Shown piece by piece: positions 1 through 8,400 of a stretch of 10,519 nt of DNA; the first letter of the stretch is position 1; the number at the start of each line of letters is the position of its first letter. The DNA comes from CAYNDB01 sp964395915 (GTDB lineage: Bacteria > Nitrospinota_A > UBA7883 > JAJRTC01). The position numbers and the translations under genes were made by a program. The stretch is from contig CAYNDB010000089.1 in the NCBI GenBank assembly GCA_964395915.1, forward strand, positions 1 to 10,519, in the 5' to 3' direction. Under the pieces are notes generated by a model. It was given only the letters and a program-made list of their open reading frames with translations, ran no database searches and was not told where the DNA came from.

Positions 1-407
1 TCTATATTTTGATGGGTTGCGCCAAGTTTTTTCTCAAGTATTCCGCAGATATACGAGGAGAGCCTTTCAACTGTGGTGGACTCTATGGGAAGTAACACGC
101 AATCCTCTTTCGGGAATACGAACCTTTTATTTTTAAAGAGGATTTCTATCTCAGCTCCATCAAAGGTAAGCTTTTGCCTCTTTTCTTTTTCCGCTATGAT
201 TGTCTTGTGGTCGAGGGAGTCGCAGATATTCTTGATAACAGGATTTATTTCATTGAAATCCACGATAACGCCGTTCGAGTTCAGCGATCCACCGATTTCC
301 ACTGTGACGGTATAGTTATGCCCGTGTAACCGTTCGCATTTACCCATTTCAATAAGAAAATGGGATGCGGCGAAACTGTGCTCTTCTTTAAAGATTCTAA
401 TTTTCAT
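1..407 (-). CDS. queD: 6-carboxy-tetrahydropterin synthase / 6-pyruvoyl-tetrahydropterin synthase family protein (QueD-like), 3' end cut by window edge
   Basis: About 135 residues are visible, starting MKIRIFKEEHSF. The family makes 6-carboxy- or 6-pyruvoyl-tetrahydropterin from dihydroneopterin triphosphate; QueD acts early in queuosine/7-deazaguanine synthesis in the cytoplasm. Visible motifs are the three zinc-ligand histidines (H16, then H28 and H30 in CERLHGHNY), the likely catalytic cysteine C24 just before them, D66-H67 in SLDHKT and a glutamate (E114) in TTVERL. C24 before HGH is the QueD/PTPS arrangement. QueD proteins are usually about 120-140 residues, so only a few codons should be missing. 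There is an extra stretch at about residues 80-107 relative to E. coli QueD, which recalls archaeal-type members, so the exact product is less sure than the fold. A GGAG at 420-423 lies 12 bases before the ATG, rather far. The gene follows the upstream lipoprotein gene by 20 bases and is probably co-transcribed. The symbol is assigned by family, not by proven substrate. Confidence 0.88.
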   Translation of the reverse strand, partial: MKIRIFKEEHSFAASHFLIEMGKCERLHGHNYTVTVEIGGSLNSNGVIVDFNEINPVIKNICDSLDHKTIIAEKEKRQKLTFDGAEIEILFKNKRFVFPKEDCVLLPIESTTVERLSSYICGILEKKLGATHQNI

Positions 408-427
408 TTTGAATTTTGTCTCCGATC

Positions 428-2617
428 CTAAAGCGGGGATGCTTGCCTGGATGTATCGGAACCAGCCGCGCTTTTTCCCATGGCTCTTCTGAATTCCACA
501 GGGTCGAACTCCACTATCGCTCCATTTTTCACGGTAAGGGAGATCATGCTCTTGTCCGCGTCACCAGAAGGCATTATCGACGTGACACCTGACACGCCCT
601 CAAAAAACCTGATGTTTTTAAGGTACGCTGTCATTTCTTTTCTGGAAGTCGCTCCGTGGGCTATGGCTGAAAGGGCCATCCTTGCGGCGTCATAAGCCTG
701 GGCTGCGAGTAATGTCGGCTCTTCACGGAAGGCGACCTGATAGTTGCGCACGAATGTCTTTACGTGGGGTGAGCTTTCCCTGGCGAAAAATCCGTCCATG
801 AATATTACGCCTTCCGCGTATTTCTCCGCTATGGACGGGAACTTCCTGTGGTTTGCGTCTTTGTCGGTAATCCGTACAACGTTTTTTATATTATAAAATG
901 TAAGCTCTGGAAGAATCAGCCCCACTTTTTCATATGAGCCAGGGAGAAAAACCGCATCATAATTTATGGAAAGCCCGGGACGAAAGTTTTTACCGGTAAT
1001 CGGAAACCCGCCATAACTTTCTATTTTTGGAGATGCGAGAGCGCCGTCAATATCCTTCGCTAATATAGAGTTAATTATTGCCGGCCTTGCCGAAGGGTTG
1101 CTTCTTGCGACAGATAGTATTGTTTTCCGCAAACTTTCATCAGACATTCCTCCGATGTTTTTAATCTGCTTCTTAAAATCGGTCTGAGTGGGGTCATACC
1201 ATTCAGCCGCAAGGACTTCCCCTCCCAAAAGTTCGACTTCATGAACGAAGAACTGGACAATTTCCCGCCCATAAGGGTCGTTTGGATAAATAATGGCAAA
1301 ACGTTTGAGGCCAAGCTCATTTACGGCCAGGTTGGCAAGTTTTTTACCTTCCAGGCTGTTGGTAATAGTATTTCGGAAGAGGTGGTCGCTAACAGACGCC
1401 AGCCCTTCCGCCGACGCCGAGGGGCTTAAGACCGGCATCCGGTAACGGTCAGCGATTTGCGCGGCCCTCTCAAAAGCTTCGCTAAACGCCGGGCCCAAAG
1501 TTAATATTACATCGCGGTCTTTAGCAAGTTCGATCAGAGCTTCTTCCGCATTTTTCGGATTGCTTGACGAATCCTTGACAATCGGTTTTATATTTTTTTC
1601 ATTCGCCAGATCGCGTAATGAGTTGAAGGCAAGCTGTATTCCCTGCAAAATCTCACGGCCTGCCCTGGCTCCCGACCCTGAAAGCGGGAGAACTGCTCCA
1701 ATTTTTGGCGATTCCGGTTTATAGTTTTCATTCCCTTCAGAGAGCCATTCGCCCAGAGGTTTTTTCTTTGATGGAAACTGTTTCGCATATCGTATTTTCA
1801 CTTCATCCAGAAGAGATGATTCGCCGCTACGTTTGTAGATATTGAAAAGCTCGGTAAACGCCATTTTGGACGGCCACATTCCGCTATATTTAAATGTGAT
1901 ACTTTTTAACGCCTCTTCCCCTAAAAAATTATGGAAAATCTTTTCCACTCTGGCGCGAGCGGCTTTTACAAGACGCTCGTTATCAGCCATGGTTTCACTT
2001 TTGACATAAAGCTCGACCGCCTCCTCGAATTGGCCTTTGCGGGATTTCATGCCTGCCCGGAAAAAATGAACGTAAGCCCGCTTGCCGGGCAGCCCGAGGA
2101 GAGGTAAAGCTTTATTAAATATCTCTTCCGCTTTCTCATTGTCATTCAGATAAAAATAGCTTATCGCGGTATTTAATAAAGCCTCGCTGTATACGTCGGA
2201 ATTCGGATATTTTTTTGGCAGCGCCTCAAAATAATAGAGCGCATCACGATAGCGTCCCATCTCAAACCAGCAAAGCCCCGTCTTCAAGTATGCGTTATCC
2301 GCGAGGCGGTCATCTGGCGCGGTTTTTTTCAGATATTCAAGATATGCCTCCGCCGCTTCGCTATATCGTTTTTCGGCAAAGAGTTTTTCCGCTTTGCTGA
2401 AAATAAATCCGGTATGTTTTGCGGGAGGTGACACTATCGCCACAGGTCGGTCAAACTTGGGAGGGGGAGTCTCCCTCTTTTCAGGCTTCCGATCAGGAGT
2501 GGAGGCGCACGCTGTGAAAAGAAAAAGCGTAAGCAGAACGATCGCGGTCCTGGCGTTTAGAATCGTTTGTCGGCGCCGCAGGATTTGCTTTTCAGTAATG
2601 ACTTTCTCAATTGTCAT
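428..2617 (-). CDS. Outer-membrane lipoprotein with TPR repeats and a type-1 periplasmic binding protein domain (LpoA-like / LivK-like)
   Basis: From the start chosen here it is 729 residues. The N-terminus has a basic stretch (RRR), a hydrophobic core and the lipobox LFTAC with C37. Residue +2 is Ala, not Asp, so outer-membrane sorting is expected. Residues about 70-220 are TPR-like helices, for example RYSEAAEAYLEYLKK and GRYRDALYYFEALPKKYP. From about residue 304 a Peripla_BP_6-type domain begins (PKIGAVLPLSGSGARAG) and continues through YPNDPYGREIVQFFVHEVE almost to the end. TPR followed by this fold is the layout of LpoA, the lipoprotein activator of penicillin-binding protein PBP1A; the alternative is a ligand-binding protein of the branched-chain amino-acid (LivK) class. 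No ABC permease or ATPase gene is nearby, which favours a non-transport role, but this is inference. In-frame ATGs exist at 2647, 2635, 2620 and 2617. I chose 2617 because an AGAG lies 5 bases before it and it gives the shortest signal-peptide n-region; 2647 is possible. Every choice overlaps the end of the regulator gene, suggesting translational coupling. Confidence 0.85.
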   Translation of the reverse strand: MTIEKVITEKQILRRRQTILNARTAIVLLTLFLFTACASTPDRKPEKRETPPPKFDRPVAIVSPPAKHTGFIFSKAEKLFAEKRYSEAAEAYLEYLKKTAPDDRLADNAYLKTGLCWFEMGRYRDALYYFEALPKKYPNSDVYSEALLNTAISYFYLNDNEKAEEIFNKALPLLGLPGKRAYVHFFRAGMKSRKGQFEEAVELYVKSETMADNERLVKAARARVEKIFHNFLGEEALKSITFKYSGMWPSKMAFTELFNIYKRSGESSLLDEVKIRYAKQFPSKKKPLGEWLSEGNENYKPESPKIGAVLPLSGSGARAGREILQGIQLAFNSLRDLANEKNIKPIVKDSSSNPKNAEEALIELAKDRDVILTLGPAFSEAFERAAQIADRYRMPVLSPSASAEGLASVSDHLFRNTITNSLEGKKLANLAVNELGLKRFAIIYPNDPYGREIVQFFVHEVELLGGEVLAAEWYDPTQTDFKKQIKNIGGMSDESLRKTILSVARSNPSARPAIINSILAKDIDGALASPKIESYGGFPITGKNFRPGLSINYDAVFLPGSYEKVGLILPELTFYNIKNVVRITDKDANHRKFPSIAEKYAEGVIFMDGFFARESSPHVKTFVRNYQVAFREEPTLLAAQAYDAARMALSAIAHGATSRKEMTAYLKNIRFFEGVSGVTSIMPSGDADKSMISLTVKNGAIVEFDPVEFRRAMGKSAAGSDTSRQASPL

Positions 2618-4001
2618 CATCACTCTGGTTTTCATTTCCGATTTCATATTTCGCCAGTTTATACCGGAAAGAGCGAAAAGAGAGGTTCAACAATTTTGCC
2701 GCCTCTTTCTTTTTTCCTCCTGTTTTATCCAACGCTTTTTTTAGAAGGTCTGTTTCGATGTTGCTTATCATGTCTTCCAGGTCGATCCCACCTTCCGGTA
2801 TGTTTCCTGTCTCTTCATTTGCCCTGATATTGGAATATCGCACATCGTCCGTCAGGCTTTCCGGCTCTATCGACGAACCGGTGGAAAGCACCACCGCCCG
2901 CTCGATCACATTTTCCAGCTCGCGAACGTTCCCGCGCCAATGATACTTTTCCAGCGCTCTCATGGCGTCGGCCGAGATCGATGTGATATTGCGCCCGTCC
3001 TGCTCGGCATATTTTTCCAGGAACTTCTGAGCCAAAAGCGGTATATCAGCCTTGCGCTCGCAGAGTTTTGGTATGTGAATATTTATTATATTGAGCCTGT
3101 AATACAGGTCTTCCCGAAAAGCCCCTTCCTCTATAAGCCCCTCAAGATCCTTGTTCGTAGCGGCGATCACACGGATGTCCACTTTTATATCTTTGCTTCC
3201 CCCAACCCGCTTAAATTCTCGTTCCTGAAGCATTCTTAACATTTTAACCTGGATCGATAGCGGAGCCTCGCCAATCTCATCAAGGAAAAAGGTTCCACCA
3301 TCAGCAAGCTCTAAAAGACCTTTCTTGTCTGCGTGCGCTCCTGTAAACGATCCTTTTTGATGACCGAAAAGCTCGCTTTCCAGCAGTTGCTCCGGCATGG
3401 CTCCACAGTTTATCGAGTGTAGAGGCTTGTCCTTTCTGTCGGACAGGTAATGTATCGCCTTGGCGACAAGCTCCTTGCCGGTTCCGGACTCGCCAGTTAT
3501 AAGCGCCGTCGATTTGCTTTTAGCCACTTTGCGGATAAGGTCGAACAGTTTTAGCATTTTTTCCGATTTCCCGAGCATGGCGCCAATGCTGTATGGCTCG
3601 GCAAGCTCACCTTTCAGGCGTTTGATCTCCGCTTTATCGCTTCTGTGCTCCAGAGCTTTTGCCACGATGAGTTTGATCTCATCGACCTGGAAAGGTTTTG
3701 TAATATAGTCATAGGCGCCTATTTTCATCGCCTCCACCGCTGTCTCGGTCGAAGCGAATGCGGTGACCATCAGCACCGGCACATCCTTGTTGATCGCCAT
3801 AGAGCTTTTAAGAACCGCCATGCCGCCTGCGACAGGCATATTTATATCTGTGATCACAAGGTCTATATCCTTGGAGTTGAGGAACTGGACGGCTTCCTCG
3901 GCGGAATGGGCCACAACAACCTCGTAGCCCTCCCGGCTGAAAAGGATTTCAAGGAATTCCGTTAAACTTTTTTCGTCGTCCGCTACAAGTATCGTAAACA
4001 T
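2607..4001 (-). CDS. Sigma-54-dependent response regulator, NtrC family (PilR-like)
   Basis: This 464-residue protein has the full three-part architecture of a sigma-54 activator. Residues 1-118 form a receiver: acidic pocket D8-D9, phospho-acceptor D52 in LVITDIN, T80 and K102. Residues about 138-370 form the AAA+ domain, with Walker A GESGTGKE at 170-177, sigma-54 contact loop GSFTGA at 217-222 (consensus GAFTGA), Walker B FFLDEIGE from about 238, and RGNVRELENVIERAV near 357-371. Residues about 420-454 form a Fis-type helix-turn-helix (KKKEAAKLLNLSFRSFRYKL). The LxFRSFRY recognition helix resembles PilR, the activator of type IV pilin transcription, but there is no PilS kinase or pil gene in view, so I give no symbol. 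It should activate RNA polymerase-sigma54 after phosphorylation. It opens a minus-strand operon whose next gene overlaps its 3' end. No good ribosome binding site precedes the ATG; the bases just upstream are AT-rich. Confidence 0.96.
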   Translation of the reverse strand: MFTILVADDEKSLTEFLEILFSREGYEVVVAHSAEEAVQFLNSKDIDLVITDINMPVAGGMAVLKSSMAINKDVPVLMVTAFASTETAVEAMKIGAYDYITKPFQVDEIKLIVAKALEHRSDKAEIKRLKGELAEPYSIGAMLGKSEKMLKLFDLIRKVAKSKSTALITGESGTGKELVAKAIHYLSDRKDKPLHSINCGAMPEQLLESELFGHQKGSFTGAHADKKGLLELADGGTFFLDEIGEAPLSIQVKMLRMLQEREFKRVGGSKDIKVDIRVIAATNKDLEGLIEEGAFREDLYYRLNIINIHIPKLCERKADIPLLAQKFLEKYAEQDGRNITSISADAMRALEKYHWRGNVRELENVIERAVVLSTGSSIEPESLTDDVRYSNIRANEETGNIPEGGIDLEDMISNIETDLLKKALDKTGGKKKEAAKLLNLSFRSFRYKLAKYEIGNENQSDDDN

Positions 4002-4102
4002 ATTAAAAGTTAAATATTCGTAACCAGCGCCACCCGGAGACTGGCTGAAAATTATTGAATATATGTAATGAAATAGTAATGTTAGCCTATTTAAAGACGC
4101 CA

Positions 4103-4120
4103 GGGAAAATAAAATTTCCC
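4103..4120. repeat. Short inverted repeat GGGAAA-N6-TTTCCC, possible operator
   Basis: Two perfect 6-base arms flank a 6-base AT spacer in the middle of the divergent promoter region. The symmetry and size would suit a dimeric DNA-binding protein. A palindrome of this length can also occur by chance in AT-rich DNA, and there is no second copy in the window to support a regulon, so the operator reading is only a suggestion. Confidence 0.3.
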
Positions 4121-4135
4121 CAAATATCGGTTATA

Positions 4136-4163
4136 ATGACTTCCTTTAAAAACATTTTATTAT
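4136..4163 (+). promoter_or_regulatory. Candidate sigma-70-type promoter for the plus-strand operon
   Basis: ATGACT at 4136-4141 (4 of 6 to TTGACA) and TATTAT at 4158-4163 (5 of 6 to TATAAT) are separated by 16 bases. Transcription would start near 4170, leaving a leader of about 120 bases to the preferred start codon. This is the best match I saw by eye; in AT-rich DNA such matches arise easily, so confidence is low. Confidence 0.3.
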
Positions 4164-4291
4164 AACAAGATAAAGCGCCTCCTGAAATGGCTGAATCTTC
4201 TTAAAAACACCTTGAAAAGCAATAAACAGTCACTTATATGGACAACAGTGAAACCGCCGTATTTAAATCCGCAGGGGTCCCGTCCGTAAAT

Positions 4292-4885
4292 ATGGCTTAT
4301 ATGAGAGGTTACGCATACAAGGCTCTGTTACTTTTAGCCGTTGCGCTGGCCGGTATGTCATGTTCAAACATGGTGCAGGTGAAAATTGACGTGGTGGATC
4401 AAAGAACCGCGCTTGAGAATCAGGTGCTTGGCAGTTACAGGGAGATAAACGGCGATCTTCTCCTGCTGGCGTCTGTCCGATCGATAGACCGGCAAGGTCG
4501 CCTTGTTCCGTCCCCTCCAATGCCGGAAGGAAGAAAAAAAGCCCTTCGAGCCATGCAGAGGTCTGCATTTAACAAAGATGATATCGACGCGTTCAAGTCT
4601 GAAGGGGTTCTGGGCGAAAGTCTGGATGGGTACCTTTACTATTTTAAAACGCCCGGGATGAAGACCGACCCGAAGCAGGCCAAATTCGCATGGTCGTTAA
4701 GAACCGAGGAAAACGAAGACAGGAAGGTCCTTTATAAGCGAATCGTTGAGATCAACGAAAACTTTAAGGAAAGTGACCTTAAAAAAGTTGAAACGATTAT
4801 GGCCGGGCTTAACCGCGACGCGGCAAAGCCAGGCGAGCTAATACAGACCGACTCGGGTGAATGGGTAAAGAAAGAAGGTAAATAA
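4292..4885 (+). CDS. DUF1318 family lipoprotein (YdbL-like), function unknown
   Basis: From the start chosen here it is 197 residues. The N-terminus MAYMRGYAYK is followed by a hydrophobic run (ALLLLAVALAG) and a lipobox ending at C24, so it is an exported, lipid-anchored protein. The mature part resembles DUF1318 proteins: an early VVDQRTALENQVLGSYREI segment, then RAMQ and the GVLGESLDGYL motif (about 105-115), and the characteristic tail ELIQTDSGEWVKK near the C-terminus, which is like the end of E. coli YdbL. The family has no established biochemical role. An in-frame ATG at 4238 would add 18 residues with acidic charges ahead of the signal peptide; I prefer 4292 because the signal peptide then has a normal n-region, although neither start has a clear ribosome binding site. 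It is the first gene of the plus-strand operon, and its stop codon overlaps the next start. Confidence 0.82.
   Translation: MAYMRGYAYKALLLLAVALAGMSCSNMVQVKIDVVDQRTALENQVLGSYREINGDLLLLASVRSIDRQGRLVPSPPMPEGRKKALRAMQRSAFNKDDIDAFKSEGVLGESLDGYLYYFKTPGMKTDPKQAKFAWSLRTEENEDRKVLYKRIVEINENFKESDLKKVETIMAGLNRDAAKPGELIQTDSGEWVKKEGK
4873..4878 (+). promoter_or_regulatory. Ribosome binding site of the reductase-fold gene, inside the end of the lipoprotein gene
   Basis: AGAAGG lies 6 bases before the ATG at 4885-4887, within the last codons of the preceding gene. The stop TAA (4883-4885) and the start share one base (TAATG), the usual arrangement for translational coupling. It supports the ATG at 4885 over the in-frame ATG 12 bases further on. 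Confidence 0.65.
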
Positions 4886-5430
4886 TGGTTAACGCCATGC
4901 CAGAAATCATATACTACGTCGGAGCCAGTCTGGATGGGTATATAGCGACGCCGGATGGCGGTGTGGAATGGCTCTCTCCATTTAATACGGATGATGAAGA
5001 CTATGGTTATTCGGAGTTCTACTCATCCATTGACGCGGCGCTTCTAGGGAGCGGAACATACGAACGAAGCCTGGCTTTAGGATGCGATTATTCCGACAAA
5101 CCATGCTGGGTTTTATCACAGCGACGCATTAAGGTGATGAATCCGGATACAATCGTGACTGCGCAAAGCCCGCGTGATGTAGTGGCGGAGCTTGAAGCTC
5201 GCAAACTTCGCCGCGTATACCTGGTGGGGGGTGGAAAGCTTGCCGCCTCTTTCAGGGCAGAGGCGCTCATTACACAATACATAATATCAATCATCCCTGT
5301 AATTCTTGGCTCTGGCATTCCGCTGTTCGCCTCATCCGGCCCGGAGGAAAATCTTAAGCTTGTCGAAAATAAATCATATCCAAACGGGTTGATACAACTT
5401 CGGTACTTGCGAGCCGATAAAGTGGACTAA
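4885..5430 (+). CDS. Dihydrofolate reductase / RibD C-terminal fold family protein
   Basis: This 181-residue protein is about the usual length for stand-alone RibD-C/dihydrofolate-reductase-fold proteins. Near the N-terminus it has the nucleotide/substrate segment ASLDGYIATPDGGVEWL (14-30). It then has LLGSGTYE (53-60), where relatives commonly have MGRxTYE, so the Arg is Ser here. VYLVGGGKLA (111-120) is the glycine-rich NADPH-binding motif, and PVILGSGIPLF (138-148) is the typical late motif. There is no signal peptide, so it should act in the cytoplasm as an NAD(P)H-dependent reductase, possibly on a pterin or riboflavin-type precursor; the substrate cannot be read from the sequence. It is unlikely to be the housekeeping folate enzyme (FolA), whose motifs differ. 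It is coupled to the lipoprotein gene and is followed after 46 bases by the giant exported protein gene, an odd place for a cytoplasmic enzyme. Confidence 0.87.
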   Translation: MVNAMPEIIYYVGASLDGYIATPDGGVEWLSPFNTDDEDYGYSEFYSSIDAALLGSGTYERSLALGCDYSDKPCWVLSQRRIKVMNPDTIVTAQSPRDVVAELEARKLRRVYLVGGGKLAASFRAEALITQYIISIIPVILGSGIPLFASSGPEENLKLVENKSYPNGLIQLRYLRADKVD

Positions 5431-5464
5431 TGCTCACAATCTTCCAGGGTTGGTAAGACGGGAA

Positions 5465-5470
5465 AGAGAG
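5465..5470 (+). promoter_or_regulatory. Ribosome binding site of the PD40-TPR-CHAT-like gene
   Basis: AGAGAG lies 6 bases before the ATG at 5477. An in-frame stop (TAA at 5471-5473) lies directly upstream, so no earlier start is possible. The 46-base gap after the previous gene shows no hairpin followed by a T run, which fits transcription continuing through. Confidence 0.55.
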
Positions 5471-5476
5471 TAACCC

Positions 5477-8400
5477 ATGACGATATCCCAGGCTGTAATA
5501 TTGGCCGTTATTTTTCTGACAGCGCAGGCGCCGGATTCTAAATTTCCGATAAACACTCCTGTCCGTGTAACCACTCATCCGGCGGAAGATTATATGCCGG
5601 AGGTGTCGTCCGATGGCAGGGTCATGGCATTTGTATCAAACCGGGCGGGCGCTCCCAACATATGGATAAAAACAATAGGGAGCCCGGAAATACCCACCCC
5701 GCGCAAACTTACATCCGGGGTTTCCGGAGACAAAAGCCCCCGCTTTTCTCCGGATGGGAAAAAGATGGTGTATGTATCGTTAAGCTCAGACGCCGAAGGC
5801 GACCTTTACCTGATAAACCTGCCGGACAAACTTGAGAATTATTCTTCATTTATACCTGCGCCAATACAGATCACAGATATCTCCACGGCGGATGCCGATC
5901 CGGTTATTTCACCTGACGGATCCACGATTTATTTCACATCTAAAGCCAAGGGTGGGGGAAAAGAAAATATTTGGGAGTTAAATATCGCTACAGGAGAGAG
6001 AAAACAACTCACCACAGAAGGAGGGCGATCCGCGGCGCTTTCACCAGACGGCTCCAGGATGGTTTTCGTATCGAGGAGGGAGTCGTCCAACGGAGCATTG
6101 TATATGCTGGAGATTACAAGCGGAGATATATCGCGTCTTACTTCTGGAGAATGGATAGACTCTTTTCCTGCGTTCACGGACTACAGGAATATTGTCTTTG
6201 TACGGTATGCGGATGACACAGATTTTGACGGCGTGATTTCGATAGAGGATAACTCGACGCTGTTCAGCATGGACATTTCACGTCCGGAGTTCCCGGCGGT
6301 TCCCCTGACGACTTCGGACAATTACAACCTCTTCCCGTCAGTCAATGGTAATGACATTTACTATTCCGCAAAAATCGGGGCCGCGGTGGACATCTTCCGT
6401 ATTCCTGTCGATGGTGTGTTCCCTAAACTTGAATCAATTGACAAGGAGGTCGAGCGCGCAAAGGCTATAGAGCGATTTTACCCTGGCAATAAGGCTCTTG
6501 CTCTGTTGGCGTGGCGTGTCGCCTGGGCTTCGCAATATGATAATGATAACCACCAATCACTTGCAAAGCTACTTGCGCGTCAAGCGGAAATCTTGAACCA
6601 GGAAGGCTCCTACGCCGAGGCCGACAAGGTATTGTCCCTGCTTATCAAGCTATATCCCGACGCTCAGCAGTCTGTAGGCCTGGCAAAGATCGAGAAAATT
6701 CTCATAGAAGCGCAGGTGAACAACCCGCCTCCCGACAACATTTTACCCAAGCTTCAGCAAATAGTGAAAGATTACGCTCATATTCGCGCTGTTCTTGCAA
6801 AGGCGTTAATCGAAACCGGATCCGCCCATCTTGCCGCTGGTCGACCGGCAAAAGCTCTTGCCGTTTTCCGTTCCGTTGTCAAAGATTTTCGCGATATCAA
6901 ACAATTGGCGGCCGAGGCGGCCTACAAGCGAAACGGCGTATACCTGCTGCTACGCGACAGGGAGAAGCAGATAGAAACTTATCTGGATGTTATCCGCTCT
7001 TATCCTGAACAATCCAAATGGGTCGGAAAATCTATAGAGAGTGTTCTTGACCTTGCTGTTACAAAAGGGAATATCAAAGCCTCGGTAACCGGGTTAAATG
7101 AGGTGATAGAAAAATATTCCGATGTCCCTTCTCTTCAGGCGGCGGCGATGAACGCGATAGCGAAACTGTACCATGAAAGCTCCGAGCTCCTTAGGGCCAG
7201 GGAAGTATACGAGCTTACAGTGTCTCGTTTCCCCGGTCAGGAAAAAGCTAAAAGCCATGCCCTTTTTCAAATAGCGAAAATATATGTGGAGGAGGAGGAA
7301 TTTGCCAAAGCTATATCTGTCTATCGATCAATTGAGCAGGATACCGACGCTAAACAGGAAGTGTATCGAAAAAGCAGACAGGCGTTCATCAACCAATCAT
7401 TGCGAAAAGGGGATTATGAGCTTGAGCAGGGAGAGGTTCGTATAGCGTTAAAGACGTTTAAATCAATCATTGAATATGATCCCAACGTTGTGGAAGCGCA
7501 TCGCGGTCTTATCCGTTGTCGCGTGGCTATGAAGGAAGTAAAACGCGCTATAACCGATTACGAGCTTGAGCTTAAAAAAGACCCCTATAACGACATTTAT
7601 CAATACTCTCTTGGTTTAGCCCTTACCTATCTTGAGCCCGCGTCTCTTTCCAAGTCTGAAAAGTTAATTAAAAACGCGCTTGTAAACAATGAAAAAAATC
7701 CGTGGTACCACCAGACATTGGGATGGATTTATGAACAAAAAGAGCTTAAGAAAAAGGATGGATCATACGCAGACCTTGCGTTACAGCAATATGGTTACGC
7801 TCTGGCGCTGACCGATGCTGAAAATCACCCCGATAACGCCGCAGACTTGCGGCTCAACCTTGGGAATATAAATTATCTCTTGCAAAACTACTCCGACGCC
7901 AATGGTCATTACACAATCAGGGAAATGTCCGGCGCAAGTTTTGGAAGTCCGGCTATCGAATCCCTTTTCCATCAGCGGTGGGGTGAAGTGGAGTTCAAGC
8001 TTGGCGAAGACGAAAAAGCTGTGCGACATTTCAAAAAGGCGCTTGCGCTCCTTTCAGGCGATGACGCGCCGCGCAAGATCGAAATATATGAACGAATGGG
8101 GCTAGCCTATCAGTCATCGCAAAAATGGGAAGAGGCGGCCAAAAGCTTCATCGAAAGCCTGAAATTGAGGCGCAAAACCGGCGCGCTTGAAAACGAAACC
8201 GTAATCCTCCGCAACATCGCGAACAACCTTTTCTTTCTTAGCGGATCCGGCGCTACGTCAAACCCTCAAAAACTTCGAGAGGCGCTTTCTTTTTACCTTG
8301 AAGGTGAGCAGGCCTTGGAGCGTTTCAAGAAGCGGCAGGAAACGAAAGGGGAGGGCTCCGCCCTGATCTCTGTGGAAATCGAGACCGGTGTTAAAGGAGT

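Larger units (their letters stand above)
4002..4291. other. Divergent AT-rich promoter region between the two operons
   Basis: This non-coding spacer separates the minus-strand regulator operon from the plus-strand lipoprotein operon; its right limit depends on which start the lipoprotein uses (4238 or 4292). It is visibly richer in A and T than the genes. It holds a TATAAT on the plus strand (4132-4137) and one read on the minus strand (4164-4159), either of which could be a -10 element; neither has a good -35 at 17 bases. I found no convincing sigma-54 site (TGGCAC-N5-TTGC): TGGC at 4042-4045 lacks a GC at the right distance. No tRNA, riboswitch or rho-independent terminator was recognised. 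Confidence 0.6.

Noticed and set aside
73..315. Open frame of 80 codons on the plus strand
   Set aside because: It lies opposite the QueD-like gene, which has clear family motifs; the plus-strand product has no recognisable domain.
2394..2943. Several overlapping plus-strand open frames of 86-116 codons
   Set aside because: They run antisense to the junction of the regulator and lipoprotein genes, both strongly supported; the products look like antisense translation.
4042..4058. TGGC-containing stretch considered as a sigma-54 promoter
   Set aside because: There is no GC at the -12 position and the rest does not match the consensus.
5431..5476. Gap between the reductase-fold gene and the giant gene, considered as a terminator
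   Set aside because: I see no stable hairpin followed by a T run.
5929..6216. Open frames on both strands inside the PD40 region
   Set aside because: The long frame from 5477 reads through here with intact SPDG repeats, so these are shadows of it.
7288..7300. GGAGGAGGAGGAA, a strong Shine-Dalgarno-like run
   Set aside because: It encodes a Glu run inside a TPR helix and no start codon follows at a usable distance; at most it could slow ribosomes.
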